Shown: positions 1 to 8,679, counted from the stretch's first letter. The stretch is DNA of 27,319 bases from Selenomonas sp. (GCA_015265235.1 JABZYJ010000011.1:1-27319), one strand, 5' to 3'. Numbers and translations are program-made. Notes: generated from the sequence alone by a model not told the origin.

Positions 1-221
1 CCTACCTGCAAAAGCAGCTGCCCGCGACCGATGCCGCCGTGCGCCTCCCCATGCGGCGGCAGGACATCGCCGATGCCATCGGTACGAGCCTGAAGACGGT
101 CAACCGCAGCGTCGAACGTCTCCGCGCAGAGGGGATACTCTCCCTTGACCGCGGCAAGATCGCCCTCACGCCCGACCAATGTGCGAAGGTGCGGACAATG
201 GATGTGCACCAAAAAACATAG
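1..221 (+). CDS. Crp/Fnr-family transcriptional regulator, C-terminal fragment
   Basis: The gene enters from the left edge; the reading frame is already open at base 3 and stops with TAG at 219-221. About 72 residues are visible. They contain a winged helix-turn-helix of the Crp type: RQDIADAIG, then TSLKTVNRSVERLRAEGIL, then a short wing (LDRGKIALT). This is the usual C-terminal DNA-binding domain of Crp/Fnr regulators, whose N-terminal cyclic-nucleotide-like sensor domain would lie outside the window. The ligand or redox signal cannot be judged from this part. A terminator follows 30 bp downstream, so the gene ends its transcript here. The gene to its right is convergent and unrelated. Confidence 0.8.
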   Translation, partial: YLQKQLPATDAAVRLPMRRQDIADAIGTSLKTVNRSVERLRAEGILSLDRGKIALTPDQCAKVRTMDVHQKT

Positions 222-252
222 GGATCCTGCGGCACTTATTCTGTGATACAAG

Positions 253-296
253 AAAAGGGCGCTGCGCGAAGTTTTTAGCTTCGTGCAGCGCCTTTT
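253..296. terminator. Rho-independent terminator, probably bidirectional
   Basis: The arm AAAAGGGCGCTGCGCGAAG (253-271) pairs with CTTCGTGCAGCGCCTTTT (279-296), with one bulged G and one mismatch, around a short T-rich loop. The + strand ends in CTTTTC and the minus strand in CTTTTCTT. It sits between the 3' ends of the regulator and the convergent permease, so it can serve both. Confidence 0.75.
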
Positions 297-325
297 CGGT
301 GCCCCTTCAACCTCGGACGCGGTTC

Positions 326-349
326 CCTTCCCCGTCATGGTGGGGAAGG
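326..349. repeat. Small perfect palindrome downstream of the permease
   Basis: CCTTCCCC (326-333) is exactly complementary to GGGGAAGG (342-349) with an 8-nt loop. Neither side carries a U-tract, so it is not a standard terminator. It may be a REP-like element or an mRNA 3'-end stabiliser for the permease. No second copy was noticed in this window. Confidence 0.4.
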
Positions 350-382
350 CTTAGCTTAGAAAGTAGAAGGCGGGCAAAGCGA

Positions 383-1738
383 TTATGCGTTTTCCCTCTT
401 GCGCTTCGACCGATAGCCGAGCCAGAGCACGATCAGCCATACGGGCAGGATCGGCACGGCAATCTGCATCCCGGGGATCTGTGCCATCATGATGACAACT
501 CCCGCGAGGAAGATGAGACAGAGGTAGTTGATCCACGGATAGAACGGTGTGCGGAATTTGATCGGCTTTCCCTCACGCGCGCACTGTCTGCGGAATTTCA
601 GATGGGTGACGACGATGGTCGTCCAGCTGATGACCGCCGCACAGGTCGCAATCGCGATCAGGTAGAGAAATGCGTCCCCCGGGAAGAAGTAGTTGAGAAA
701 GACGACAATGAGCGTCATCCCCGAGGAGATGAGGATGCCGCGCACGGGCACGCCGCGGTGCGAGAGCTGGCAGAGTGCCTGCGGTGCATCACCGCGCTGT
801 GCGAGTCCGTAGAGCATACGGCTGTTGCTGTAGATCGCGGAGTTGTAGACCGAGACTGCCGCCGTGAGCACGACGAAATTCAGGATATGGGCCGCCGCAG
901 GGATGCCGACGTTACGGAAAATCTGGACGAAAGGACTCGCGTCCGCACCGACCTCGTTCCACGGCCAGAGAGCCATAAGAATCGCCATGGTGCCGACGTA
1001 GAAGATGAGGATACGCCAGATCACCTGGTTGATCGCCTGTGGGATGGTGCGGTCGGGATCCTCCGCCTCTCCCGCTGTGATGCCGATCAGCTCAATGCCG
1101 CCGAACGAGAACATGACGACCGCCGTTGCGAGGAGGAAGCCCCACCAGCCGTTCGGCAGGAATCCCCCGTGCGCCCAGAGGTTGCTGACGTTCTCAGGGA
1201 ACGGTGCGCCCGTCACGAGCAGCCAGCCGCCGAGCCCGATCATGAGCACAATCGCCGTGATCTTGACGAGTGCCATCCAGAACTCCATCTCGCCGTAGGC
1301 ACGCACATTCGTGAGGTTAAGGATGGTGATGACCGTGAGACAGACGAGCGCGGAGAGCCACTGCGGCAGATCGGGCAGCCAAAAATTCATATAGATGCCG
1401 ACCGCTGCCAGCTCTGCCATAGAAACGATGATGTAGTTGAACCAGTAGTTCCAGCCGGAGAGGAAGCCCGGAAAGTCGCCCCAGTACTTTCCCGCATAGT
1501 GACTGAACGAGCCGGAGACCGGCTCATCCACCGCCATCTCGCCGAGCATCCGCATGATGAAGAAAATCATTATGCCGCCGAGCAGGTATGCGAGCATAAC
1601 CGCCGGCCCAGCGAGCGCAATCGTCGAGACAGAGCCGTAGAAAAGACCCGTACCGATTGCGCCGCCGAGGGCGATCATCTGGAGATGCCTGTTCTTGAGC
1701 CCGCGCCGAAGGGCGGGCGATGCTTCCTTTTCCTGCAT
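383..1738 (-). CDS. Amino acid permease, APC superfamily (AAT family)
   Basis: A proton-coupled amino acid importer of the inner membrane, 451 residues with about 12 hydrophobic segments. Family signatures are GGAIGTGLFYGS in the first helix and SFGGIELIGITAGEAEDP followed by RTIPQAINQVIWRILIFYVG in the central loop, both typical of the AAT group (ProY, GabP, LysP, AroP, PheP relatives). Substrate cannot be told from sequence alone. The ATG at 1738 is chosen because GGAGG lies just before it; an upstream TTG at 1753 would add five residues but has no ribosome site. It starts 22 bp after smpB on the same strand, so it may be the last gene of the secG-est-rnr-smpB run, although its function is unrelated. 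Confidence 0.85.
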   Translation of the reverse strand: MQEKEASPALRRGLKNRHLQMIALGGAIGTGLFYGSVSTIALAGPAVMLAYLLGGIMIFFIMRMLGEMAVDEPVSGSFSHYAGKYWGDFPGFLSGWNYWFNYIIVSMAELAAVGIYMNFWLPDLPQWLSALVCLTVITILNLTNVRAYGEMEFWMALVKITAIVLMIGLGGWLLVTGAPFPENVSNLWAHGGFLPNGWWGFLLATAVVMFSFGGIELIGITAGEAEDPDRTIPQAINQVIWRILIFYVGTMAILMALWPWNEVGADASPFVQIFRNVGIPAAAHILNFVVLTAAVSVYNSAIYSNSRMLYGLAQRGDAPQALCQLSHRGVPVRGILISSGMTLIVVFLNYFFPGDAFLYLIAIATCAAVISWTTIVVTHLKFRRQCAREGKPIKFRTPFYPWINYLCLIFLAGVVIMMAQIPGMQIAVPILPVWLIVLWLGYRSKRKRENA

Positions 1739-1760
1739 AAATCCTCCGTCCAAAATACTT

Positions 1761-2234
1761 CTATCCGCGCTGACGCGATTTTAGTGCCTGTTCCACCTCG
1801 CGTTTTGCCGCCTTTTCCTTCAGCGACTGCCGCTTGTCGTAGTTATGCTTTCCGCTCGCAAGTGCCAGCTCGAGCTTTGCACGGCCGCGCTTGAAATAGA
1901 CCTTCAGCGGGATGAGCGTCATGCCCTTTTCCCGCGTCTTGCCAAAGAGCTTCAGAATCTCCGCCTTATGCATGAGCAGACGGCGCACGCGCAGCGGGTC
2001 ATGGTTGAACTGATTGCCCTGATCGTAGGGGCTGATGTGCATGTGGTCGAGGAATACTTCCCCGTTCTTGATGTAGGCGTAGCTGTCGCGCAGATTCGCC
2101 TTGCCGGCGCGCAGGGACTTGACCTCCGTACCGACCAGTTCCATTCCCGCCTCATAGGTCTCGTGGATGAAGTAGTCGTGCCGCGCCTTGCGGTTCTCAC
2201 AGGCGATCCGTACGCCCTCGTTTTTCTTTCCCAT
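1761..2234 (-). CDS. smpB: SsrA-binding protein SmpB
   Basis: SmpB binds tmRNA and delivers it to stalled ribosomes for trans-translation. The 157-residue length is normal. The conserved core is clear: ENRKARHDYFI near the N terminus, YEAGMELVGTEVKSLR, then NLRDSYAYIKNGEVFL and HISPY, and the basic C-terminal tail with KHNYDKRQSLKEK that enters the ribosomal decoding site. It follows rnr by only 9 bp, and RNase R is the nuclease that degrades the tagged, defective mRNAs, so the pair is functionally coherent. The tmRNA gene (ssrA) is not in the window. Confidence 0.96.
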   Translation of the reverse strand: MGKKNEGVRIACENRKARHDYFIHETYEAGMELVGTEVKSLRAGKANLRDSYAYIKNGEVFLDHMHISPYDQGNQFNHDPLRVRRLLMHKAEILKLFGKTREKGMTLIPLKVYFKRGRAKLELALASGKHNYDKRQSLKEKAAKREVEQALKSRQRG

Positions 2235-2243
2235 TGATGTTCC

Positions 2244-4943
2244 TCATTCGGTGCCTCGCGTGCCGCCCTCCGTCTTGCGGTTCATGCGGCGTGCGGGGCG
2301 CGGCGCGCGGCGCGGCTTCTCCGTCCGCTCCGGCTCCTCACTCCGGCTGCGGTAGCCCGGCGGATCGGGCCAGACCGCACTGTTGAGCCCCGTCACCTTG
2401 ACGCGGTGATAGTCGCGTCCACTGCGCTCATCGTCACGACGGTTCTCACGGCGACTGCGTCCGCCGCGCGGCGGGCGGTCTGCGTTCGGCTTTTCACCGC
2501 GCTCACTGCGCTGCGAGGCCGGCTTGCCGTCCGTCCGTGCCTTGCGCGGCACGCTCTCCGCCGCCGCATGGGCGGCGCGGTCCCCCTTCTGGGCATGTCT
2601 GCCACTCGTACCATGTGCGCCGCGCGTTTTCCTGCGCCGTTCGCCATGGCTTTCGCCGGCTGCAGCGGCGGGAATGTCGCGGCGCTCGTCCTTCCTGCGG
2701 CGCGGGCTGCGCGTCTGCTCCGTCCCCGCATCCTTCTTCGCGGGGCGCGGGGCAGCGCCGCGTTTCGCAGGAGCGGCCGCGTTCGGGTCGTAGACGCCGT
2801 TGTCCTTCAGGACGAAGTCGAGCGTCCGCGCCTGTACGTCAGCACGCGTGATGATGATGGTCACGGTATCACCGAGGCGGTAACGCGTCCCCGTGCGCTC
2901 GCCCACCATCGCATACTGATCCTCGACGTAGGTATAGTAATCGTTGACCATGGTCGAGACGTGAACCAGCCCCTCGACGCCGTTCTCGAGCTCGACGAAG
3001 ATGCCGAACGCCGTCACGCCGCTGATGACACCCTCGTAGGTCTCGCCCACGAACTGCGCCATGTACTCGATCTTTTTCATATCAGTCGTCTCGCGCTCCG
3101 CCTCGATGGCGATGCGCTCACGCGCCGAGGAGTGCTCCGCCGCCTCGGGGAGGAGCGCACGCAGACGCTCGCGTTTCTCCGCCGCGATATGCCCCGTGGC
3201 AAACGTCTCGCGCAGGAGACGATGCACGAGGAGGTCGGGGTAGCGTCGGATCGGCGAGGTAAAATGCGTATAGTAGCGCGCCGCAAGGCCAAAGTGCCCA
3301 AGGCTCGCCGTCGAATAGCGCGCCTGCTGCATCGAACGCAGGGCGACCGCCCCGATGATGCGCTCCTCGGGCTGTCCCTTGACGCGGTCGAGCACCTGCT
3401 GGATGTCGGAGGGGAGCACCTTGCCGTCCTCATCGACATGGAGGCGCAGGCCGAGCGCGGCGAGGAGGCTCTGCAGACGCTCGATCTTCTCAGCGGTGGG
3501 TGTCTCATGCACGCGGTAGACGAACGGCTCTTCCTTCAGCTCCATGTGACGCGCCACCGTCTCATTTGCCGCGAGCATGCACTCCTCGATGATGGACTCA
3601 CCGATCGAGCCCGTGCGCTTTTCGAGCGCGACGGGATGTCCATCGGCATCGAGCTTTACCTTGACCTCGGGCAGCTCAAAGTCAATCGAGCCGCGCCGAT
3701 GACGCTTGGCGCGCAGCACCTCGCGCAGACGGCGCAGCGTCTCGAGCATCGGGCGGATGTCACCGTTGTCCGAGACGAATGGCTCATCACCGGCAAGAAC
3801 ACGGTTGACGAGCGTATAGGTTAGGCGACGCGCAACATGGATCACGCACGGCACGATCTCATAGTTTCTGACCTCGCCGTCCATGCCGATCTCCATCTCA
3901 CACGCCATCGAGAGACGATCCACACCCTCGTTCAGACTGCAGATCCCGTTCGACAGCTCCTTCGGGAGCATCGGAATCACGCGGTCGACGAGATAAACGC
4001 TCGTCCCGCGCCGTGCCGCCTCACGATCGAGCGGCTCTCCCGCACGGACGTAGTGGCTGACATCGGCGATGTAGACGCCGAGGAAGAACCCGCCGTCCTT
4101 CTCATAGGCGTAGACACCGTCGTCAATGTCCTTCGTATCCTCACCGTCAATCGTGACGATGGGGAAATCACGTCGGTCACGCCGCCCTGCATACTCCTCA
4201 GGAAGCGGATCCTTCGGGCAGCGCGCCGCCGCCTCTGCAACATCGGGCGGGAACTTCTCATTGAGATCGTAGGCGCGCATGACGGCAAGCACGTCCACGC
4301 CGGGGTCACCCGTCTTGCCGAGCACCTCGACGACGCGCCCCTCGGCACTCCTGCGCTGCTCCGGCCACTTCGTGATCTCGACAACGACCTTGCTGCCCGT
4401 CTTTGCTCCGCCAAAGTCCTTTTTCAGCACAAAGACATCGCGCCCGATCTTCGTGCTGTCGGGCGTGACGAAGCCGAACGCCTTGCTGCGCTCGAACGTG
4501 CCGACGATATGCGTATTGACGCGCTCGAGGATGCGGATGATCTCCCCCTCGCGCGCGCGTCCCGGCTGCTCGGACGGCGTGACGCGTGCGACCACGCGAT
4601 CACCGTGCATCGCCGTACTCATCGCACTGCCGGGGACAAAGACATCCGTCTCCTCCTCCGTCTCACGCACGTCGGGGATGATAAAGCCGAACCCCTTCGG
4701 CGACATGGAGAGCCGCCCCACCACGAGGTTCATGCGGCTCGGCAGGCCATAAAGGCCGCTGCGGTTGCGGATGACCGCCCCCTCGGCCTCAAGTGCGGCA
4801 AGAGCATCGGAGAGCTCCTTCCCTTCGCTCTCCGGGAGCCCCAGCCCCGTACGCAGCTCCGCCTCAGGCAGCGGGCGATAGGCGTCCTCCCGCATAAAGG
4901 CGTAGATCCTCTCCTTGAGCGTATCCAGTTGTTCCTGTTCCAT
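2244..4943 (-). CDS. rnr: Ribonuclease R with a long basic C-terminal tail
   Basis: A 3'-5' exoribonuclease that degrades structured RNA and works with SmpB/tmRNA. The order is a winged-helix start (about 1-70), cold-shock/OB domains (about 75-230; SPKGFGFIIPD and KAFGFVTPD), the RNB catalytic domain (about 260-590) with TIDGEDTKDIDDGVYAYE carrying the metal-binding aspartates, and an S1 domain (about 635-710; GVISGVTAFGIFVELENGVEGLVH). The last 185 or so residues are low-complexity and rich in Arg, Lys, Gly, Pro and Ala, longer than the tail of many RNase R proteins (899 residues against roughly 720-810). The gene starts 20 bp after the esterase and is probably translated from the same mRNA. 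Confidence 0.95.
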   Translation of the reverse strand: MEQEQLDTLKERIYAFMREDAYRPLPEAELRTGLGLPESEGKELSDALAALEAEGAVIRNRSGLYGLPSRMNLVVGRLSMSPKGFGFIIPDVRETEEETDVFVPGSAMSTAMHGDRVVARVTPSEQPGRAREGEIIRILERVNTHIVGTFERSKAFGFVTPDSTKIGRDVFVLKKDFGGAKTGSKVVVEITKWPEQRRSAEGRVVEVLGKTGDPGVDVLAVMRAYDLNEKFPPDVAEAAARCPKDPLPEEYAGRRDRRDFPIVTIDGEDTKDIDDGVYAYEKDGGFFLGVYIADVSHYVRAGEPLDREAARRGTSVYLVDRVIPMLPKELSNGICSLNEGVDRLSMACEMEIGMDGEVRNYEIVPCVIHVARRLTYTLVNRVLAGDEPFVSDNGDIRPMLETLRRLREVLRAKRHRRGSIDFELPEVKVKLDADGHPVALEKRTGSIGESIIEECMLAANETVARHMELKEEPFVYRVHETPTAEKIERLQSLLAALGLRLHVDEDGKVLPSDIQQVLDRVKGQPEERIIGAVALRSMQQARYSTASLGHFGLAARYYTHFTSPIRRYPDLLVHRLLRETFATGHIAAEKRERLRALLPEAAEHSSARERIAIEAERETTDMKKIEYMAQFVGETYEGVISGVTAFGIFVELENGVEGLVHVSTMVNDYYTYVEDQYAMVGERTGTRYRLGDTVTIIITRADVQARTLDFVLKDNGVYDPNAAAPAKRGAAPRPAKKDAGTEQTRSPRRRKDERRDIPAAAAGESHGERRRKTRGAHGTSGRHAQKGDRAAHAAAESVPRKARTDGKPASQRSERGEKPNADRPPRGGRSRRENRRDDERSGRDYHRVKVTGLNSAVWPDPPGYRSRSEEPERTEKPRRAPRPARRMNRKTEGGTRGTE

Positions 4944-4963
4944 ATTTTCCTCTTTTTTCGTTT

Positions 4964-5725
4964 CTACGATCTTCTTCCCTGCACAGCCTTCTCCAAAAAA
5001 TCTGCCGTGCGCTCAAATACGCGCTCCCTGACCCCCTCGTCGAGCGGAAGCAGATGGCCCGCATCAGGGAGAATCACCGTCTCACAGTCCGTGCTTGCCA
5101 CGTGTGCGCGCAGCTCCTCGGCACTCTTCGGATCCGCCGTATGGTCACGCGCTCCGTGAACGATCAGGAGCGGCGCGTGCACCTTGCCCAGCTCGCTGCG
5201 GACAGCGGCGATCACATCCATCATCTCATGGACGGAGACGAGCGGCATACGCCGATAGGTGTTGTTTGCTCCCTGCGGGACGTTCTCCAGTTTGCGGCGC
5301 GCCTTCGGCACATAGCGACCGACGCTCGCCGCGCGCGTCGGCAGATGCTCGATACCCTGCTCACGCGCAATGATCAGTGGCGCACCGAGGCTCACAACAC
5401 AGGTGACCTCCGCCTCGACCGAAAGCAGCAGGGCAAAGATCGCCCCCATCGAGTGCCCCACGACGGCGATGTCGTCACACGCACCGCGCAAAATCGCATA
5501 GCCGTCACGCACAGAGTCCATCCAGTCCTCATGCTCCGTACGGCTGAGATCCTCTGCGGTCGTCCCATGCCCCGCAAGTCGTATGGCAAGCACCGTAAAT
5601 CCGCGCGCATGAAGGTGCTCCCCCATGAGACGCAGCTCAGCGGGAAGCCCTGTGAATCCATGAATGAGGAGGACACCATGCCGTCCGCCCGGCAGAAAAA
5701 AAGGCTCTGCGCCCAGTAAATGCAT
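4964..5725 (-). CDS. Carboxylesterase, alpha/beta hydrolase (Est30 type)
   Basis: A 253-residue cytoplasmic serine hydrolase acting on short-chain carboxyl esters. From the chosen start the oxyanion region is LIHGFTG (20-26), the nucleophile elbow GHSMG has Ser92, the acid is probably Asp194 (GARDHTADP) and the base is His224 (DAGHLLPLD). Size and spacing match the Est30/YvaK carboxylesterases, which lie between secG and rnr in many Firmicutes, as here. The ATG at 5725 is preferred because AGGGGG stands 7 bp before it; an ATG at 5761 would overlap the terminator-like hairpin and lacks a clear ribosome site. The natural substrate is not known. Confidence 0.88.
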   Translation of the reverse strand: MHLLGAEPFFLPGGRHGVLLIHGFTGLPAELRLMGEHLHARGFTVLAIRLAGHGTTAEDLSRTEHEDWMDSVRDGYAILRGACDDIAVVGHSMGAIFALLLSVEAEVTCVVSLGAPLIIAREQGIEHLPTRAASVGRYVPKARRKLENVPQGANNTYRRMPLVSVHEMMDVIAAVRSELGKVHAPLLIVHGARDHTADPKSAEELRAHVASTDCETVILPDAGHLLPLDEGVRERVFERTADFLEKAVQGRRS

Positions 5726-5771
5726 GACATATCCCCCTTCCGACAAAACGATTCCATGCATCCCAAAACAA

Positions 5772-5801
5772 AGCCCTGCCCCGCAGAGCGGCAGCAGGGC
5801 T
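5772..5801 (-). terminator. Terminator/attenuator hairpin between secG and the esterase
   Basis: AGCCCTGC and GCAGGGCT (5772-5779 with 5794-5801) form a GC-rich stem; the minus strand continues with TTGTTTTGGG. It lies 15 bp after the secG stop and ahead of the esterase ribosome site, so it should lower transcription of est-rnr-smpB relative to secG. Confidence 0.65.
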
Positions 5802-5816
5802 CCTGCACGGATACGG

Positions 5817-6044
5817 TCAGCTCGACAGCCGCGCGATAATGATCGTAATCACCCCGAACAGTATCGCGAACACGACGGTCACGCGTGCGAGCAGCGCATC
5901 CATACCGCGTGCCTTGCCCGAGAACACCGTATCCTCGCCGCCGTCCAAGCCGCCCATGCCGGCAGACTTTGCCTCCTGCCCGAGCACAGACGCGATGAGG
6001 ATGATCGCGACGATTGCATCAAGTACCATTAAAAGCGTGAGCAA
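5817..6044 (-). CDS. secG: Preprotein translocase subunit SecG
   Basis: A small inner-membrane subunit of the SecYEG channel. It has 75 residues with two hydrophobic segments (about 3-22 and 52-71) joined by the conserved cytoplasmic loop with QEAKSAGMGGLDGGEDTVFSG, close to the family pattern of SecG. The start is a TTG at 6044: AGGGG lies 7 bp before it, while the first in-frame ATG (6029) is 15 bp further on and too far from that site. A good promoter precedes it. The downstream order est-rnr-smpB is the usual Firmicute one. Confidence 0.93.
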   Translation of the reverse strand: MLTLLMVLDAIVAIILIASVLGQEAKSAGMGGLDGGEDTVFSGKARGMDALLARVTVVFAILFGVITIIIARLSS

Positions 6045-6084
6045 GAAAAAGCCCCTTCCTTTTTAAAACGAACGATATTTTGTA

Positions 6085-6114
6085 ATCATAACACAGAGAA
6101 CACAAACGTGGCAA
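6085..6114 (-). promoter_or_regulatory. Sigma-70-type promoter of secG
   Basis: On the minus strand TTGCCA (6109-6114) is followed after 18 bp by TATGAT (6085-6090). The start of secG lies about 40 bp downstream. It stands between the CNNM gene and secG, separating two transcription units. Confidence 0.75.
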
Positions 6115-6147
6115 GTGAAATGTATCCACACCGCCATGCGGATTCCG

Positions 6148-7491
6148 TCACTTCTCCCCGCTGGCGGTCGGGAGCTCCTGTACCACGAGCATCGTATGCG
6201 GCATACGCAGCAATACACGCGTAATGCGGATGCCCTCTACCTCCTCCACGTAGAGGAGTGCGCCCGCATGCGCCGCCATCTGCCCGACGCGCGGCACCTC
6301 GCCGAGCTGATCATAGAGCCAGCCGCCGATACTGTCCACATCCTCATCCACGATGCAGACGCCGAGGAGATCGTCGACCTCCTCGAGCAGCAGCTTTGCA
6401 TCGATGGAGCAGATATCGAGCCCGCGCCACTCGACGCTCTCGCGCTCGACATCGAACTCGTCGCGGATGTCACCGACGATCTGCTCGATGATGTCCTCGA
6501 CGGTCACCATACCCGCCGTTCCGCCGTACTCATCGACGACGATGGCCAGCTGCGAGCCCTGCTCCTGCATTGTGCGCAGGAGGATGCTGCCGTCCATGCT
6601 CTCGGGCACGATGAGTGCCTTGCGGATGTAGCGGCGCAGATTCAGCCGCTCTCCGCGCATGAGCGGCGGCAGGAGATCTTTCACATGGATAAAGCCGATG
6701 ATGTGATCTTTGTCCTCGTAGCAGACAGGATAGCGCGTCTGCTGCTCCTCGATGATGATCTTGATGCGGTCGGCGGGCGGATCATCGAGATAGAGGCAGA
6801 TCATATCCGTGCGCGGCACCATGATCTCACGTGCGTTCAGCTCGGTAAAGGAAAAGACCTTGTCAACGAAGTCCGCCTCTGTGCTGTTGATAAGCCCCTG
6901 GCGAAAGCTCTCCTTCATCAGGAGACGAATCTCCTCCTCCGTGTGTGCGTCCTCGTTTTCGCCCTTGACCTCATAGCCGAGTTTGCGGCTGATGTGATTC
7001 GCCACCGTGTTGAGCACCCAGACAAAGGGGCGCATGACGCGGCCAAAGAGCACCATGGGAAACGCGATCGCAAGGAGGATGCGTTCCACGTTGGCGATCG
7101 CCATCGACTTCGGCGTCAGCTCGCCGAGCACGATGTGAAGCGAGGTGATGAGGGTAAAGGCAATCGCGAGCGCGACCGTGTGCCCGACCTCGTCCGGCAG
7201 CCCCATGTGCTGCGTCGCGGGCAGAATCAGCACGGCAATCGCCGGCTCGCCCACCCAGCCGAGGCCGAGCGAGGCGAGCGTGATGCCGAGCTGCGTCACG
7301 GACAGCGAGGAGTCGAGGTGATCGGTCAGCTGCTTGGCGTATTTCGCACGGCTGACGCCCTCGGCGATCAGCGTCTCAAGGCGCGACGGGCGGATCTTGA
7401 CGCAGCAGAATTCCGCCGCGACGAAGAATCCATTCATAAAGATCAGAAAGATAACGAGCAGTAAATCGAGTAATGTGGGCAATATGTCCAC
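6148..7491 (-). CDS. CNNM/HlyC-CorC family membrane protein with CBS domains
   Basis: A 447-residue inner-membrane protein of the family annotated as hemolysin-like or CNNM transport protein, linked to magnesium or other cation efflux. Residues 1-185 form a DUF21 membrane domain with about four helices (LLLVIFLIFMNGFFVAAEF; SVTQLGITLASLGLGWVGEP; LHIVLGELTPKSMAI). Then comes a CBS pair (about 205-325; REIMVPRTDM, TRYPVCYEDKDHIIGFIHVKDLL, AIVVDEYGGTAGMVTVEDIIEQIVGDI) and a C-terminal CorC_HlyC domain (about 345-430). The start is GTG at 7491 with AAAGGAGG 9 bp upstream. It follows the helicase by 28 bp and is likely the last gene of that unit. Ion specificity is not readable from sequence. Confidence 0.88.
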   Translation of the reverse strand: MDILPTLLDLLLVIFLIFMNGFFVAAEFCCVKIRPSRLETLIAEGVSRAKYAKQLTDHLDSSLSVTQLGITLASLGLGWVGEPAIAVLILPATQHMGLPDEVGHTVALAIAFTLITSLHIVLGELTPKSMAIANVERILLAIAFPMVLFGRVMRPFVWVLNTVANHISRKLGYEVKGENEDAHTEEEIRLLMKESFRQGLINSTEADFVDKVFSFTELNAREIMVPRTDMICLYLDDPPADRIKIIIEEQQTRYPVCYEDKDHIIGFIHVKDLLPPLMRGERLNLRRYIRKALIVPESMDGSILLRTMQEQGSQLAIVVDEYGGTAGMVTVEDIIEQIVGDIRDEFDVERESVEWRGLDICSIDAKLLLEEVDDLLGVCIVDEDVDSIGGWLYDQLGEVPRVGQMAAHAGALLYVEEVEGIRITRVLLRMPHTMLVVQELPTASGEK

Positions 7492-7519
7492 GAATCAAGG
7501 CCTCCTTTGGGCAGGACAA

Positions 7520-8614
7520 TCAATCGAGCTGTTTCACATCGAGTTTCATGCGCGCGGCGAGTGTCTTCAGCCGCTCCACTTCCTTTGCATCGACGAGCGA
7601 GATGACGGCACCCGCCTTGCCCGCGCGTGCCGTCCGCCCCGCACGATGACGATAGGTGCGCACATCCTCGGGCAGATCGACTTGGACGACACAGTCCACA
7701 TCCTCGATGTCCAGACCGCGTGCGGCAAGGTCGGTGGAGATGAGGAGCTGTGCGCGCCCCGCGCGAATCGCATCGAGGGCAGCACGCCGCTGGTCGCGCC
7801 GCTCACCGCCAAGCAGCGCAGCGACGCGGATGCCCTCGTACTGCAGCTTCTCCACGGCTTTCGCCGCATCGAAGCTGCGGCCGACAAAGACAAGTCCCCG
7901 ACGAATTGGCAGGCGGCGCGTCAATTTTTGCACAGCCTTTATTTTATCACGAAATGACACAATATGATAGTAGTTTTCACACGTCGTTTCCTGTGCCGCT
8001 GCACGAATGATGCGCGGCGTGCAGAGCTCCTCCGCCGCCTGCACAGCCCCTGCGGCCGCCGTCGCCGAGAGCAGGAGCATCTGCCGATCACGGGGCAGGA
8101 GGTGCAGGACGGCACGCACCTCCGCGCTGTGCTGCTTGCCGAGGAGACGATCGAACTCATCGAGTACACAGAGGCGCACCTCCTGCAGTTTTAGTTTGCG
8201 AAGGCGGTGCAGCTCCACGATGCGCGGCGCGGAGCCGACGATGAGCGTGGGCTTTTTCTTCAGCGCGTCAATCTGCCGCTGCACATTCGCTCCGCCGATG
8301 AGTGCCTGCACACCGACAGAGAACCCCGCCGCCGGTACGAGCTCCCGCGCGACGCCGGCAATCTGCATCGCGAGCTCATGTGTCGGCGCGAGGACGAGCA
8401 CCTGCGCCGCACGCACGGCGGGGTCGATGCGCATGAGTGCGGGCAGGAGGTAGGCGAGCGTCTTGCCCGTTCCCGTCGGTGCCTCGCCGATCAGGCTCTC
8501 GCCCGCACACGCGGCAGGGATGAACGCCGCCTGGATCTCCGTGGGTGCCGTGATGCCGCGCTTTGCGAGAGCGGCGATGAGATGCTCGGGCACACCGAGC
8601 GATGTAAATTCCAT
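7520..8614 (-). CDS. DEAD-box family RNA helicase (DEFD variant)
   Basis: A 364-residue ATP-dependent helicase, just the two RecA-like lobes with no C-terminal extension. Motifs in order: Q motif with FTSLG and TEIQ (Gln28), motif I APTGTGKT (45-52), Ia PTHELA, GG (107-108), motif II DEFD (152-155) in place of DEAD, motif III SAT (183-185), and near the C terminus ISTDLAARGLDIEDVD and HRAGRTARAG (motifs V and VI). This fits the CshA/DbpA-like RNA helicases that remodel rRNA or mRNA. The ATG at 8614 has AGGAGGAG immediately upstream and is preferred over a GTG at 8644. It lies between topB (65 bp upstream) and the CNNM gene. Confidence 0.88.
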   Translation of the reverse strand: MEFTSLGVPEHLIAALAKRGITAPTEIQAAFIPAACAGESLIGEAPTGTGKTLAYLLPALMRIDPAVRAAQVLVLAPTHELAMQIAGVARELVPAAGFSVGVQALIGGANVQRQIDALKKKPTLIVGSAPRIVELHRLRKLKLQEVRLCVLDEFDRLLGKQHSAEVRAVLHLLPRDRQMLLLSATAAAGAVQAAEELCTPRIIRAAAQETTCENYYHIVSFRDKIKAVQKLTRRLPIRRGLVFVGRSFDAAKAVEKLQYEGIRVAALLGGERRDQRRAALDAIRAGRAQLLISTDLAARGLDIEDVDCVVQVDLPEDVRTYRHRAGRTARAGKAGAVISLVDAKEVERLKTLAARMKLDVKQLD

Positions 8615-8679
8615 AGTCTCCTCCTGCTGGAATAAAGGATTCACTGAGTTCGCTTTTGGCTTTGCACGGCTATCATTAC

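Noticed and set aside
222..382. Possible tmRNA gene near smpB
   Set aside because: The only structure is a terminator and a short palindrome; no tRNA-like ends or tag-peptide frame were found here or in the other gaps.
179..1894. A 571-codon open frame on the + strand across the permease and smpB
   Set aside because: It is antisense to a clear permease and SmpB, is rich in Arg, Asp, Glu and His as GC-rich shadow frames are, and shows no known motif.
2406..5159. Two long + strand open frames (472 and 440 codons) opposite rnr
   Set aside because: They lie fully opposite RNase R and the esterase and have shadow-like composition with no ribosome site or domain.
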